A stretch of DNA of 64,000 nucleotides, taken from Ovis canadensis. Taxonomy: Eukaryota > Chordata > Mammalia > Artiodactyla > Bovidae. Under the pieces are notes generated by a model. That model was not told where the DNA came from. It was given only the letters and a program-made list of their open reading frames with translations, and did no database searches. The position numbers and the translations under genes were made by a program. Where the stretch lies: positions 9,260,501 to 9,324,500 of the forward strand of contig NC_091247.1 in the NCBI RefSeq assembly GCF_042477335.2, given 5' to 3'. Positions 45,866 to 58,592 of the stretch are shown piece by piece; positions within the stretch are counted from its first letter, which is position 1, and each line of letters begins with the position of its first letter.

Positions 45866-47102
45866 GGGGGACTTCAACAATATGAGAACCGTGAACTCCC
45901 TGATGTTCAAGCTGGTTTTAGAAAAGGCAGAGGAACCAGAGATCAAATTGCCAACATCCTCTGGATCATGGAAACAGCAAGAGAGTTCCAGAAAAATATC
46001 TATTTCTGCTTTATTGACTAGGCCGAAACCTTCGACTGTGTGGATCACAATAAACTGTGGAAAATTCTGAAGGAGATAGGAATACCAGACCACCTAACCT
46101 GCCTCTTGAGAAATCTGTATGCAGGTCAGGAAGCAGCAGTTAGAACTGGACATGGAACAACAGACTGGTTCCAAATAGGAAAAGGAGTATGTCAAGGCTG
46201 TATACTGTCACCCTGCTTATTTAACTTCTATGCAGAGTACATCATGAGAAACTCTGGGCTGGAAGAATCACAAGCTGGAATCAAGCTTGCCTGGAGAAAT
46301 ATCAATAACCTCAGATATGCAGATGATGCCAGCCTTATGGCAGAAAGTGAAGAGGAGCTAAAAAGCCTCTTGATGAAAGTGAAAGAGGAAAGTGAAAAAG
46401 TTGGCTTAAAGCTCAACATTCAGAAAACGAAGATCATGGCATCTGGTCCCATCACTTCATGGGAAATAGATGGGGAAATAGTAGAAACAGTGTCAGACTT
46501 TATTTTTTCGGCTCCAAAATCACTGCAGATGGTGACTGCAGCCATGAAATTAAAAGACGCTTACTCTTTGGAAGGAAAGTTATGACCAACCTAGATAGTA
46601 TATTCAAAAGCAGAGACATTACTTTGCCGACTAAGGTCCGTCTAGTCAAGGCTATGGTTTTCCAGTGGTCATGTAAGGATGTGAGAGTTGGACTGTGAAG
46701 AAGGCTGAGCACCGAAGAATTGATGCTTTTGAAGTGTGGTGTTGGAGAAGACTCTTGAGAGTCCCTTGGACTGCAAGGAGATCCAACCAGTCCATTCTGA
46801 AGGAGATCAGCCCTGGGATTTCTTTGGAAGGAATGATGCTAAAGCTGAAGCTCCAGTACTTAGGACACCTCATGAGAAAGAGTTGACTCACTGGAAAAGA
46901 CTCTGATGATGGGAGAGATTGGGGGCAGGAGGAGAAGGGGACGACCCAGGATGAGGTGGCTGGATGGCATCACCGACTCGATGGATGTGAGTCCGAGTGA
47001 ACTCCGGAAGATGGTGATGAACAGGGGGGCCTGGCGTTCTGCGATTCGTGGGGTCGCAAAGAGTGGGACACGACTGAGCGACTGAAGTGAACTGAACTGA
47101 AG
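45866..47102 (+). pseudogene. BovB LINE reverse-transcriptase fragment
   Basis: Sense BovB copy beginning within the reverse-transcriptase domain and running to the 3' end (GAACTGAACTGAA). Visible parts are GFRKGRGTRDQIANIL, then AETFDCVDHNKLW preceded by an in-frame TAG, KGVCQGCILSPCLFN, and the catalytic YADD motif near 46316. Non-LTR retrotransposon enzyme for target-primed copying. Dead copy: 5'-truncated, with a stop and a frame change after the domain. Confidence 0.92.
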
Positions 47103-48235
47103 GGGGTTCAAGATGGTGGAGTAGAAGGACATGCACTCAACTCCTCGTGCGAGAGCACCAAAATCCCAACTAGCTGTTGAACAACCACTGACAGGAGGAC
47201 GCTGGAACCTACCAAAAAGATTTACTCCACGTCCAAAGAGAAAGAAGAAGCCGCTGCGAAACCATAGGAGGGGCACAATCACAATAAAATCTAACTCCAT
47301 ACCTGCTGGGTGGGTGATCCACAAACTGGAGAACAATAATACCAAGGGAGTTCTCCCACTGTCATGAAGGTTCTAAACCCCACTGTCAGGCTTCCCAGCC
47401 TGGGGACTCGACAAAGGGACTGGGAATCCCCAGGGAATCTGACCTTGAAGGCCAGCAGGATTTGATTACAAGACTTCCATGGGACTGGGAGAAACACAGA
47501 CTCCCGTCTTGAGGGCCCAAACAAAACCTTGCGTACACCAAGCCTCAGAGGAAAGGAGCAGTGACTCCACAGGAAACTGATCTAAAACGATCTGCTAGTG
47601 TTGGAGGTCTCCAGTGGAGGTGTGGGTCAGCAGGGGCTCACCACAGGGATGGGGGACTGGCAGCAGCTGTCTGGGAAGGTCTTCTTTGGCGTAAACTCTT
47701 TTGGAGGTTGCCATTACCCTGACCTTAGAGCCCAGAGCCCAGAGAGCTGGGTCGCCTTAGGCCCAAAAACTACCAGGGAGGGCGCGCAACCCCACCCATC
47801 AGCAGATAACTGGATTAAAGCTTTACTGAGCAAGGCCCTGCCCACTGGAGGGAGACCCAGTTTTTCCCACCACCAGTTCCTCCAATCAGGAAGCTTACAC
47901 AAACCTCTTAGCCTGTTCCATCAGAGGGCAGACAGAAGAAGCAAGAACCACAACCCCACAACTAAAATAAAACCACTTTACAGAAAGTTAATCAGTATGA
48001 AAAAGCAGAAAGTTATGTCCCAGATGAAGGGACAAGATAAAATCCCAGAAAAACAAGTAAAAGAAGTGGAGATAGGCAACCTTCCAGAAAAAGAATGCAG
48101 AATAATGACAGTGAATATGATTTAGGATCTCGGAAAAAGAGGAGGCAAAGGTTGAGAAGATGCAAGAAATGTTTACCAAAAACCTAGAAGGCAATAAGGG
48201 GAACAAAAAACACATAAGATACACAGAAAATAGCT
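47103..48235 (+). pseudogene. L1 5'UTR and start of ORF1
   Basis: Starts with the L1 leader text TTCAAGATGGTGGAGTAGAA exactly where the BovB copy ends. A frame from about 47995 reads MKKQKVMSQMKGQDKIPEKQ, as at the start of ruminant L1 ORF1 (an RNA-binding chaperone). It is interrupted by TAG near 48121 and then scrambled. No complete ORF1 or ORF2 follows. Confidence 0.75.
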
Positions 48236-48244
48236 AGAAATAAA

Positions 48245-48640
48245 CAGTAGAAATAAATCCTTCTTTATTAGTGATTTTTTCAAATTAAGTAGATTAAGCT
48301 CTCCAGTTAAAAGGCAAGAGACTTGGAGAATGGGTTAAAAAACACGGTCTATACATTGTTTATAAGAGACTCACTTCAGTTACAAAGGCACAAAGATGTT
48401 CAAAGTAAAATAATGGAAAAGGTGATTCATGCAAAGAGGAACCAAGAGAGCTGGAGTGACTATATTATTATCAGACAAAATAGATTTTAAGTCAAAAAGG
48501 TTACAAGAACAAAGATGGATATTATACATTGACGAAAGTTTCACTCTTTCAAGAGTGTATGACAAAAACATATACGCACCTAACAAAAGAAATACATATG
48601 AAGCAGAAACGAGCAGAACTGAAGAGAGAAGCATGCAGAT
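48245..48640 (+). mobile_element. Old L1 ORF2 5' (endonuclease region) fragment
   Basis: Text such as CTCTCCAGTTAAAAGGCAAG and TATCAGACAAAATAGATTTT matches the start of L1 ORF2. Frames are broken; a residual frame covers 48429-48725. Confidence 0.65.
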
Positions 48641-48699
48641 GCACACTAACAGGTGGAGACTCCACACATCTAGAAAAGCAGGACAAAGCTCTGTAAGGA

Positions 48700-49160
48700 A
48701 AGAGAGGCCTTCAACAACATTATAAGCCGATTACATTGAGAAGACACACAGAGAACACAAACAGAAAGGAATGCAGTGGATATGCGCTACAACATGGGAG
48801 AATACTGGAAACACTGCACTGAAACATGCTGAACGTTAAGGTAAGCCAGAAACAAAGTACAGATGTTGTATAATTCTACTTTTGTGAAATATCTAGAAGA
48901 GACAAATATAGAGAAAGTAGACTGGAGGTTGTCATGGGTTTGGGTGAATAAGGAATGGGGAGTTATTGCTTAATGGACAGAGTTTCTATTTGGGGTGATG
49001 AAAATATTTTGGAACTAGAAAGTGGTGCTGACTGTACAATACTGGAATATAAGTCATGTCATGCACAATACTGGAATATAAGTAACCTGAAAATGGTTAC
49101 AGTAGCAAACTGAATGACATGTATTTTTTACCACATACTAAAAAACAGTTGGAAAAAGGT
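48700..49160 (+). mobile_element. Old L1 3'UTR
   Basis: CTTTTGTGAAATATCTAGAAG, GGTTGTCATGGGTTTGGGT and TTTGGGGTGATGAAAATATT follow the L1M 3'UTR order. A short direct repeat of ACAATACTGGAATATAAGT lies near 49040 and 49070. Confidence 0.65.
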
Positions 49161-49330
49161 CATGTAACTCTATTTTTAACTCTGTCAAGATGGTGATAAT
49201 CTTTGTAATTTAATAAGTATTTGACCTCTACCCTTAAATTTGAATGATTCTGGCACTTCTACATATTCTCTTTCCTTGTAACATGCAAAGTCTAAATCTC
49301 TCCTACAGGCTTCCCTGTTATGTAAGCAAT

Positions 49331-49540
49331 ATTGGGCTTTCCAGGTAATGCAGTGGTAAAGAACCCACCTACTAATGAAGGATACGCCAAAGACATGGGT
49401 TTGATCCCCAGGTAAGGAAGATCCCTTGGAGTACAAAACAGCAACCTGCTCCAGGATTCTTGCTAGACAATTTCATGGAGAGGAGCCTGGAACGCTACAG
49501 TCCATGAGGTCGCAAAGAGTTGGACACCACAGCACAGAAG
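49331..49540 (+). mobile_element. Bov-tA SINE
   Basis: GGGCTTTCCAGGTAATGCAG head; body with CATGGAGAGGAGCCTGGAAC. Confidence 0.85.
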
Positions 49541-52500
49541 GAAATAATATTTACAAACTCACAGGCAATTGAGGTCTATATAATAGTAGTTGCCATTTCA
49601 ATTGTTAAGAGTTTCACAGAAGTAATTAACTCACCACAAAAGAACATTTTAAAAAGCCCCACAACATAAAACACTATGTGCAAAGTACCAGGGGGATTTC
49701 TAAGACAATGAAGGAATGTCACTATCCAGAGTTTATCATCTGGTAGGGGGATTAAAAAAAAGCACACACAAAACCCCATGCATATAATCCTGTTATTCAA
49801 TGCAAAGCCTGATATAAGCACCATAAGAGGATTACAAATCAAAGGAATTCAGAGGAGGGAACTGTGGTGTATTCTAAAGTTATACATGGTCACTATAAAT
49901 TTTGGTGGTCACCAGGCTAAAAGGAAGACTTGCGAGCAGCATGTAATTCTTTCCATCTACTACATCCAAACTAAAAAATATAAGAAACAAAAAGATTAGC
50001 CTGAAAAACAGGGATCAGAGTTGTCTTTATGCAACAGATTTTAATTAAGGATCTAGTGGAGATGGGGCCAGGCTAAAAGGAGACCCTGCCCTGGCAACTC
50101 CCCCTGCTACACTAGGCAATTGTGGCAGCAGTAATCCTGACAGACGACCAGCAGGCACCTGTTCATCAGGAAAGGCCACAGTTACAGAGGGCAGACCACA
50201 GGAAAGGTCGTGCATTCTGGCAACACTCAGAGATGGCTGCACTGGGTACCAAAGGTTGCACACTGCCTCAGCAGAAAATTTTTAAAGACTTGATATGAAA
50301 AGGTGGGGCTCATTAGTAGCCCCAGGAAGGAAGCAAAGACATAGCCCATCCTTTGTCAGCTAGACCAAAGAAACACAAGTTGGCCCCTGGTAAAACAATT
50401 TCACCAACACAGAACAAATTGCATGGAGCTCAAGTTTGCCTAACAACGTCTCAACCTAGCCTCCAGCCCCAGTTTTTTTTTTTTTTACTCAAGTTATTAC
50501 ACTGATGTCAAGATCATCAGCCCATCCTCCAGCAAAAGAGCTAACAGTGGATTATAACAGCATTCAGGTATAAAGAACCCCAAAATGATCTATCCAAAAG
50601 GGGGGAAACTTTCAGACCTGAACAAAATGTTTCCCAACACTGTTTTATTCTGTAAATAGATTCTACAATAACCAAAAAGAAGAAAATAGTAAAATGTAAC
50701 AAAGAGTACAGTTTAGATAGCCTTTTTAAACTGATGTTTTCCACAAGCATGAAAACATGATTTCTGTGAATGGAAATTTAAGGAAGATAAAACAGTAGAA
50801 TGATGCAAAAAGAACAAGATATAAGGAAACTAAAAGAGAGCAGAAATTTAAACAGGCGGTAAGGAGTAGAAAATGGAATCAATAACGTGGAAGCACTCTG
50901 AGGAATGTTTATGCAGGAGGAGGATAAAAACAGGATAACGGCAAGGTAGAAGATAACAGGACAGGAGAACAGAGAATATAGTTCCAACGTATGGCTAGTT
51001 AAGAGTCCTTGAAAGAAAGAACAAAATGAATGGAGCAGAAGGAATAATCAAAGTATCTAAGGGAAGAAAACTTCCAAGTGTAAAACCTTGAGTATTTAGG
51101 AGAATCTTACCTCAACAGTGGGAACAAATTAGCTTTAGACAAAATGCAATTCTGGTTCCATTAAATAAAGTTTAAAAACAAGCCTCAAAAGGATCAAAAT
51201 ATTTCCTAGTAACTTAAATGTGTTCCAGAACAAAGCTTAAGGATATTTATACAACACAAAAAATCCAGAACCCACTAAGGTAAAATTTGTGTATGGCATC
51301 CTATTAAAATAAAAAAAATCACCTGGCATGCAAAGAAGGAAAATATAATTCATAATAAGGAGAGAGAGAAAAAAAACTGATCAACAGAAACAGACCCAGA
51401 AATGACAGACTTCTACAACTGGTAGAAAATTCTACATTTCATATGTCCACAAAAATTAAGCATGGTAGGTACACAGGAAAACTAACAAACACACAGGAAC
51501 TCCAAAACTGAACTATAAATTAAAAAAGACAAACACTGGCTGGGAATAACAACAGAATTAACAATGCAGAAGAAAAGCTTAGCGACTGAGCAATAACAAC
51601 AAATAATGTAAAACTAGCCATGCCAAATTCAGAAAATTAGGAATAAGAAATGAAACAAAATGCAATCACACAACAGAAACTTTTTAAAACAGAAGACAAT
51701 TTTCCCCTAATAAATTTTAATGTCACACTGATTAAAAAAAAAAAAAAGTAACTGTGGAGAAATGACAAAGCACATTCAAATGACTGCCCAAAGCTCCCAG
51801 GCCCAGGATATTTTATGGGAAAATTCTTCAAAACTAATTCCTATGTTATATAAACTGTTTCAGAGAAGGAAGAAAGGGGAAAGGGAACAAAGATATAAGA
51901 AAACTTGCTATTTTTATAAAACCACAGTATCAAAAATGGACAAAGAAAAAACCTAACTCTCACTTATTAACACAGAAAAGAAAAATTATAAACTACACAG
52001 CATTTTGCTTTAATTTCTTGCAGGCTGAGTGTATTATGAGTGTGACACACTGAAGAAACTGAGTTATTGGTACCACCACACTGAGGGCAAGAACTTATTT
52101 TCTGGTAAAATTACCACCAGAAGACCCTTTTAAAAGCTTTCTTCCATTCCAGACCACCTCTGGCAGCATGGGCATCACTGCCTGTGCCTCCGTCTACAAG
52201 TGATGGGGTAGTGAGAGGTAGATCTGAAAAGAATGACTGGCACTACCCTGCTGAAGGCTGAGTCTGAGCTTTAAACGGGGCACTGGGGGCAGCACTGAAA
52301 ACTTCTGTGTGACATGCTGTGAAAAATGTTTACAAAGGATAATTTATGGATGGACTTAAAGCAGGAGAAGCCTAAAGCAAAGGCCAATTCTAAGATTTCA
52401 GTGAATATGGTCTAGGTTTGAGGCAATGAAAGTAACAATGAATATGGAAAACAGAATCAATGGGACCTACTGAATCTGTAGGCAGGAAGATAACAAGAGT

Positions 52501-52609
52501 AGGTCAAAGTACACATAATACTATCAAGAAAGTGAAAACATATTTACAACACGGGAGAAAATATACTCAAATCAGGTAACTTATAAGTAACTTGTATACA
52601 GAATACATA

Positions 52610-52730
52610 CGGTGGTGGTAGTGGTATGGTATCTGACTCTTGGCAACCCCCTGGACTGTAGCCCACCAGGCTTCTCTGTCCACAAAAATTTCCAGGCAAG
52701 AATACTGGAGTGGGTTGCCACTTCCTACTC
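52610..52730 (-). mobile_element. Bov-A monomer SINE with target duplication
   Basis: Reverse Bov-A flanked by CAGAATACATA at 52599-52609 and 52731-52741. Confidence 0.9.
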
Positions 52731-52741
52731 CAGAATACATA

Positions 52742-52984
52742 AAAAACTCTTAAAATTCAATAATAAAAAGACTACCCACTGAAAAATGGGTCAAGGATTT
52801 GAACAGACATTTCTCCAAGTAGGACACACAAAAGATGTCCAGTATCATTATTCATTAGGGAAATGCAAATTGAAACTATAATGAGCTATCACTTCTCACC
52901 CACTTGGGTGGCTGTGATAAGACAGACACTAACGAGTGTTAGAGAGGATGTGGAAGGATCAGGAGCCTTATACACTGCAGTACA
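52742..52984 (+). mobile_element. Old L1 ORF2 3' part (left half)
   Basis: AAAATGGGTCAAGGATTTGA and GGAAATGCAAATTGAAACTA are L1 ORF2 3' text. The element resumes at about 53869 after a BovB insertion. Confidence 0.75.
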
Positions 52985-53868
52985 GCTGTCTGTTGTCACC
53001 CTGTTTGTTTAACCTATATGCTGAGTCCATCATGAGAAATGCCCGGCTGGACGAGTTACAAGCCAGAATCAAGACAGGCGGGAGAAACATCAACAACCTC
53101 AGATATGTGGATGGCACCACTCTAATGGCAGAAAGCAAAGAGGAACTGAAGAGCCTCTTGATGGGGGTGAAGGAGGAGAGTGAAACAGGCAAATTAAGAC
53201 TAAACATTAAAAAAAACTAAGGCCATGGCATTCAGCCCCATTACTGCATGGCAAATAGAAAGGGAAAAAGCGAAAGTAGTGACAGAGTTCCTCTTCTTGG
53301 GCTCCAAGATCACTGCAGACAGTGCTGCAGCCATGAAATCAGAAGATGATTGCTTCTTGGCAGGAAGGCGATGACAAACCTAGACAGTGTATTGAAAAGC
53401 AGAGACATTACTCTGTTGACAAAGGTCTGTATAGTCAAGGCCATGGTCTTCCCAGTGGTCACGTATGGTTGTAAGAGCTGGGCCGTAAAGGCAGAACACC
53501 AAAGAATTGATGCCTTTGAACTGTGGTGCTGGAGAAAACTCCTGAAAGTCCCTTGAAAAGCAAGATCAAACGAGTCAATCTTAAGGGAGATCAACCCTGA
53601 ATATTCACCAGAAGGACTGATGCTGAAGCTGAAGCTACAGTATTTTGGTCATCTGATGCAAACAGATGACTCATTGGAAAAGTCCCTAATGCTGGGAAAG
53701 ATTGAGGGCAGAAGTAAAAGAGGGTGTCAGAGGATGAGATGGCTGGACGGCATTACCAATGCAATGAACACGAACTTGAGCAAACTCTGGGAGATGGTGA
53801 GGGACAGGGAGGACTGATGTGCTGCAGGCCATGGGGTCGCCAAGAGTCAGACACGACTGGACTGCTGA
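52985..53868 (+). pseudogene. BovB LINE 3' half inserted in an L1
   Basis: Reads CLLSPCLFNLYAESIMRNA, then RYVDGTTLMAESKEELKSLL; the catalytic YADD is replaced by YVDG here. It runs to the BovB 3' end at CGACTGGACTGCTGAAC. The L1 text on either side joins across it (near TACACTGC and TACTGCTAG). Confidence 0.88.
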
Positions 53869-54715
53869 ACAACAATACTGCTAGTGGGAATGTAAAATGG
53901 CGCATCCACTTTAGAAAACAGTTCTGTAGCTCCTCAAAAAGTTATATGATAACCTCAACAGGGTTATCATATAACTCAACAACTTTACTCTTTATCTACC
54001 CAAGATGAAAACATGATGCCCACAGAAAACACAACGAATATCTCTAACAGCATTATTCATAATGGCCAAAAATGGGAAATGACCCAAATGTCCTCAACTG
54101 ATGACTGAATAGAACATGGTACATCTATATAGGAATATTATTCCATTTTATTACATACTACATGTATCATAACATCCTTTTGGCAATAAAAATGAAGTAT
54201 TGATATATACCAGAAGTCCAAACCTTGAAACATCTTGCCAAGTGAAAGAAGTCAGACACAAAAGGCTAAATCTTGTATGATCCCACTGACATGAAATGTC
54301 CAGAATAGCGAATTTCAGAGGCAAAAAGTAAGTCAGCAGTTGCAAGAAACCACAGGGCAAGGAAATGAGGAGTGACTGCTAATTGGTTTGTTTAAAAGGG
54401 AAGACAAAAATTCTAAAATTAAATTGTGGTGGTGTTCAGTCACTAAGTTGTAACTGACTCTTTGAGACCCCATGGACTACAGCAAGCCAGGCTTTCCTGT
54501 CCTTCACTATCTCCCTGAGTTTGCTCAAACTCATGTCCATTGAGTCGGTGATGCCATCCAACCCTCTCATCCTTTGTTGCCCTCTTCTCCTACTGCCCTC
54601 AATCTTTGATGGGTATTTGACTCATTGAATATACTAAAAAAACCTCTTAATTGCATATGAATTATGTCACGATAGAGCAGTTTTTAAAAACAGAGTAATG
54701 CAAGATAAACTAGTT
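53869..54715 (+). mobile_element. Old L1 3' end (right half)
   Basis: Continues with GCTAGTGGGAATGTAAAATG, CAGCATTATTCATAATGGCC and the 3'UTR text GACATGAAATGTCCAGAATA, to about GAATTATGTCACGATAGAGC. Interrupted by a BovB fragment at 54425-54607. Confidence 0.75.
54425..54607 (-). mobile_element. BovB 3' end fragment
   Basis: Reverse BovB tail: GGTGTTCAGTCACTAAGTTG to CTTCTCCTACTGCCCTCAAT. Confidence 0.82.
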
Positions 54716-54941
54716 GGGCTTCCCAGGTGGTGCTAGTGGTAAAGAACCCACCTGCCAGTGCAGGAGACATAGAGATATGGGTTCAGTTCCTTTGTTGGGA
54801 AGATCCCCTGGAGGAGGGCATGGCAACCCACTCCAGTATTCTTGCCTGGAGAATCCCATGGACAGAGGGGCCTGGTGGGCTACAGTTCATAGGGTGGAAA
54901 AGAGTCTGACACGACTGAAGTGACTTAGCATGCATGCAAGG
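54716..54941 (+). mobile_element. Bov-tA SINE with target duplication
   Basis: Direct repeats TAAACTAGTT at 54706-54715 and 54942-54951; head GGGCTTCCCAGGTGGTGCTA. Confidence 0.92.
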
Positions 54942-55019
54942 TAAACTAGTTACCAATCCCACTGGGTAAGCAGGAAAATGTCATAAGCAGTAGGAGAGGT
55001 AATCGCATGGACCATTTAT

Positions 55020-55240
55020 TTAATGAATGTATTGTAACAGATTCTATGTAAAGCACTTTATGTATTCTCATAAATTAATCCTCATAAAAAATCACTTGAT
55101 AAGATATTTTTTACTCCTATTATAAAGAATAAAAGAGAGACAAGAGAGGCTAAACTATGTACCTAAGGTCATATAACCAGTAAGTGATGAAGCTGGAACT
55201 TAAATTCAAAACACCAGCTCAGACCCAATAGTCTGAGAGA
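55020..55240 (+). repeat. MIR SINE
   Basis: AAGCACTTTATGTATTCTCA, then AGGTCATATAACCAGTAAGT and GAAGCTGGAACTTAAATTC. Confidence 0.65.
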
Positions 55241-55457
55241 TGAGGCAGTATGGAAGGTAAAGATGAATATTTTCACAAATAACCGAAACAGTCTACAATG
55301 TGCAATGCAATCAGAGCAAATTATTCGCCATCTTCAGACTTAATGAAGTACTAGCAATTTTGTGTCACCTTGTATAGATTTTTTTTTAAAATCCAACAGT
55401 TCTAAAACAAACACGCCAATCCTAGCTAACTCCCTCCATCATTCCCTAAGATAATCT

Positions 55458-55580
55458 GGCTTTAAAAAAAATTTTTTTTGACCATACCCCATGGCATGCG
55501 AGGTTTGACCAGGGATCAAACCTGAGGCTCTGCAGTGGAGGCTCAGAGTCTTAACCACTAGACCACTAGGGAAGTTCTAA
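55458..55580 (-). mobile_element. CHR-type SINE
   Basis: Reverse copy: GACCAGGGATCAAACCTGAG and CCACTAGACCACTAGGGAAG. Confidence 0.82.
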
Positions 55581-55954
55581 TCTGGCTTTTTAAGAGCAGA
55601 GGACAAAGGGTAAATATGAACTAGATGACCTCCAAGACCCTTTCCAACTCTGATGAGTTTAATTGTAGCCTACATTTATTATTTAGCTGAGGACTTGTAT
55701 GTCAAGCTTTATATACTGTTTAAATACCAATTCCATATTCTAAAAACACACATGACAACAGTATAATAGGGGAGGTGACCCACCAGTGACTTTTCTTGAA
55801 GCCCTCCAGAGATTTCTTAGTCAGAGTGCACGGTAATTTGCATGCTTACTGTAGAGAGCACATTTAAACACTGTAAATGTTACTTTAGTGAATCTCTAGT
55901 CTGGCACAAATGTACAAAAATACCAATACCCCATGCCTACTCAAATACTTTAGC

Positions 55955-56130
55955 CAAATGCTTTACAGTTCACTAAGCAGACTATATAAACTCAGGGCTG
56001 GCAACAGCCTTTATACCATCACACTCATGAGCTAAACTGAAGCTCAGAAAGGTTAAAAGATCTGTCCAAGGTCACATATCTCAGAAGTGGTATGTTAGGA
56101 TTCAAACAGAAATGTAATTCCAAATCTAAT
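55955..56130 (+). repeat. MIR SINE
   Basis: GAAGCTCAGAAAGGTTAAAA, CCAAGGTCACATATCTCAGA and GGATTCAAACAGAAATG. Confidence 0.6.
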
Positions 56131-56800
56131 ATTTTTCTAAGTGGAAAAAAAAGTGTCACTTAGAAAAGTTTCTTGGAAGTTAAATTCTCTAACAATACAA
56201 AGAATGGCAATGATTGGCCTTAAAATGTGCAATATCTACTCAGAAGTAAGAGAACCTTCTGGTCTAATGTAAATACAACTACATTATTATTTCAGTAAAA
56301 AAGTTTTCAGTAAAAAATTACTGAAAAAGAAACCACTTTAGTAAATAATTTAAAAAATTGTATTTTTAGCAAGTTTATAGCTTACCTAAAGAAAAGTTGT
56401 ATTCCTGGGATAAAGTTCTTTATGCCATGACCATCAAAAGACAGCATGAATAAATGACAAAGAGGAACCCATTTCTTAGTTTTGTTTCAAACTAAAATCA
56501 CAGCGCTTTCTGAAAAGAAAAATCACATTAAAAATGTGAGAGATGCTGGTGCCACTCACTGCGTACCAGTGTCTTGCTAATAAATATTGTATCTGTGGGT
56601 GAATGCCAAAGAAAAGTAATCATGACTGATATTTTCTGTTATATCAGCTTTTCTACCTTCTGAGCTACTACCTTTGTATTTTTTAAATAAAGTTTTAATT
56701 TTGGAATAAGTTTAGATTTATAGAAAAGTTACAAAAAGTGTTGAGTTCCTGCATAACTGTCACTAGGCTTTCTTTAAATGTTAACATCCTCTATCACCAT

Positions 56801-57895
56801 GGTTCAGTTCAATTACTCGGTTGTGTCCGACTCTTTGCAACCCCATGGACTGCAGCACACCAGGCCTCCCTCTCCATCACCAACTCCCGAAGTCTACCCA
56901 AACCCATGTCCATTGACTTGGTGATGATATCCAACCATCTCACCCTCTTTCATCTCCTTCTCCTCCCACCTTCAACCTTTCCCGGCATCAGGGTCTTTTC
57001 AAATGAGTCAGCTTTGGACATAAAGAGGCCAAAGTATTGGAGTTTCAGCTTCAGCATCTGATGAATATTCAGGACTGATTTCCTTTAGGATAGACTGGTT
57101 TGAGCTCCTTGCAGTCCAATGGACTCTCAAGAATCTTCTCCAACACCACAGTTCAAGAGCATCAATTCTTCAGCACTCAGCTTTATAGTCCAAATCTCAC
57201 ATCCATACATGACTACTGGAAAAACCATAGCTTTGACAAGACAGACTTTTGTTGGCAAAGTCATATCTCTACTTTTTAATAAGCTGTCTAGGTTGGTCAT
57301 GGAGCAAGGAGCAAGTGTCTTTTAATTTCATGGCTGCAATCACCATCTGCAGTGATTTTAGAGCCCCCTCAAAATAAAGTCTGTCGCTGTTTCTACTGTT
57401 TCCCCATCTATTTCCCACGAAGTAATGGGACCAGATGCCATGATCTTAGTTTTCTGAATGTCGAGCTTTAAGTCAACTTTTTCACTCTCCTCTTTTACTT
57501 TCATCAAGAGGCTCTTTAGTTCTTCTTCACTTTCTGCCATAAGAGTGGTGTCACCTGTACATCTGAGGTTACTGATATTTCTTCCGGCAATCTTGATTTC
57601 AGCTCGTGCTTCCTCCAGCCCAGCATTTCGTATGATGTACTCTGCGTATAAGTTAAATAAGCAGGATGACAATATACAGCCTTGACATACTCCTTTCCCA
57701 ATTTGGAACCAGTCTATTGTTCCACGTCCACGTCTAACTGTTGCTTCTTAACCTGCATACAGATTTCTCAGGAGGCAGCTCAGGTGATTTGGTATTCCCA
57801 TCTCTTGAAGAATTTTCCAGTTTGCTGTGATCCACACAGTCAAAAGATTTGGCATTGTCAATAGAGCAGAAGTAGATGTTTTTCTGGAATTCTCA
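56801..57895 (-). pseudogene. BovB LINE with reverse-transcriptase remnant, antisense
   Basis: Reverse BovB from its 3' end (GGTTCAGTTCAATTACTCGG) up into the reverse-transcriptase domain. The minus-strand frame at 57358-57672 reads CLFNLYAEYIIRNAGLEEAR and KVDLKLDIQKTKIMASG. The YADD site has become CTGD and the frame is broken further upstream, so the copy is inactive. Confidence 0.9.
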
Positions 57896-58034
57896 CTAGT
57901 CAATATCTATGTAATTTTGCAGAATTAAACTACCCTGTACAAAAGTATTTTTTGGCCTCTAGACCATTATCAATCAAATATACCTATATTTTCTAACTGG
58001 AACACATTCCTCATCCGCCCCCCCATCCCCACCC

Positions 58035-58242
58035 CTCTGCAACCCGATGGCTCAGTAGGTAAAGAATCTGCCTGCAATGCAGGAGACCCAGGTTCAGTCC
58101 TCCGGTCAGGAAAATCCCCCGGAGAAGGAAATGGCAACCCACTCCAGTATTCTTGCCTGAAAAATCCCACAGACAGAGGAACCTGGCAGGCTCCAGTCCA
58201 AAGGGTCACAGAGTCAGACACAACTGAGCGACTGAGCACACT
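58035..58242 (+). mobile_element. Bov-tA SINE
   Basis: CCGATGGCTCAGTAGGTAAA head; body ends CAACTGAGCGACTGAGCACA. Confidence 0.87.
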
Positions 58243-58446
58243 CAGCCAGAGCACTTGGTAAAACCTATTCCAGGATTTTTAAAGAACAAGCTACCTGCTT
58301 TATGAAGTTTGATTCCTGCCACAGCTGAATGTTTTACTTAAAACTCCAGGGCAAATGATCCAGTGTGGAAAATTCTTTGCCATTCATTCAAAAGAGAAGT
58401 TATTGTTCTAACCACGAACTCTCCACTTATCAGTCACCCTGCTATC

Positions 58447-58592
58447 GTTGTTGTTCAGTCGTTCAGCTCAGTTGTGTCTCTTTTTGAACCCTTGGACTGC
58501 AGCACGCCAGGATTCCCGGTCCTTCACCATCTCCTGGAGTTTGCTCAAACTCCTGTCCATTGAGTTGATGATGCCATCCACCATCTCACCCT
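58447..58592 (-). mobile_element. BovB 3' end fragment
   Basis: Reverse BovB tail: GTTGTTCAGTCGTTCAGCTC to GATGATGCCATCCACCATCT. Confidence 0.8.

Noticed and set aside
46040-46585. 181-residue reverse-transcriptase-like frame as a host gene
   Set aside because: It is a 5'-truncated BovB copy with an in-frame stop just upstream and a frame change after it.
47598-48125. 175-residue plus-strand frame
   Set aside because: It joins L1 leader sequence to the first residues of L1 ORF1; no host protein is recognisable.
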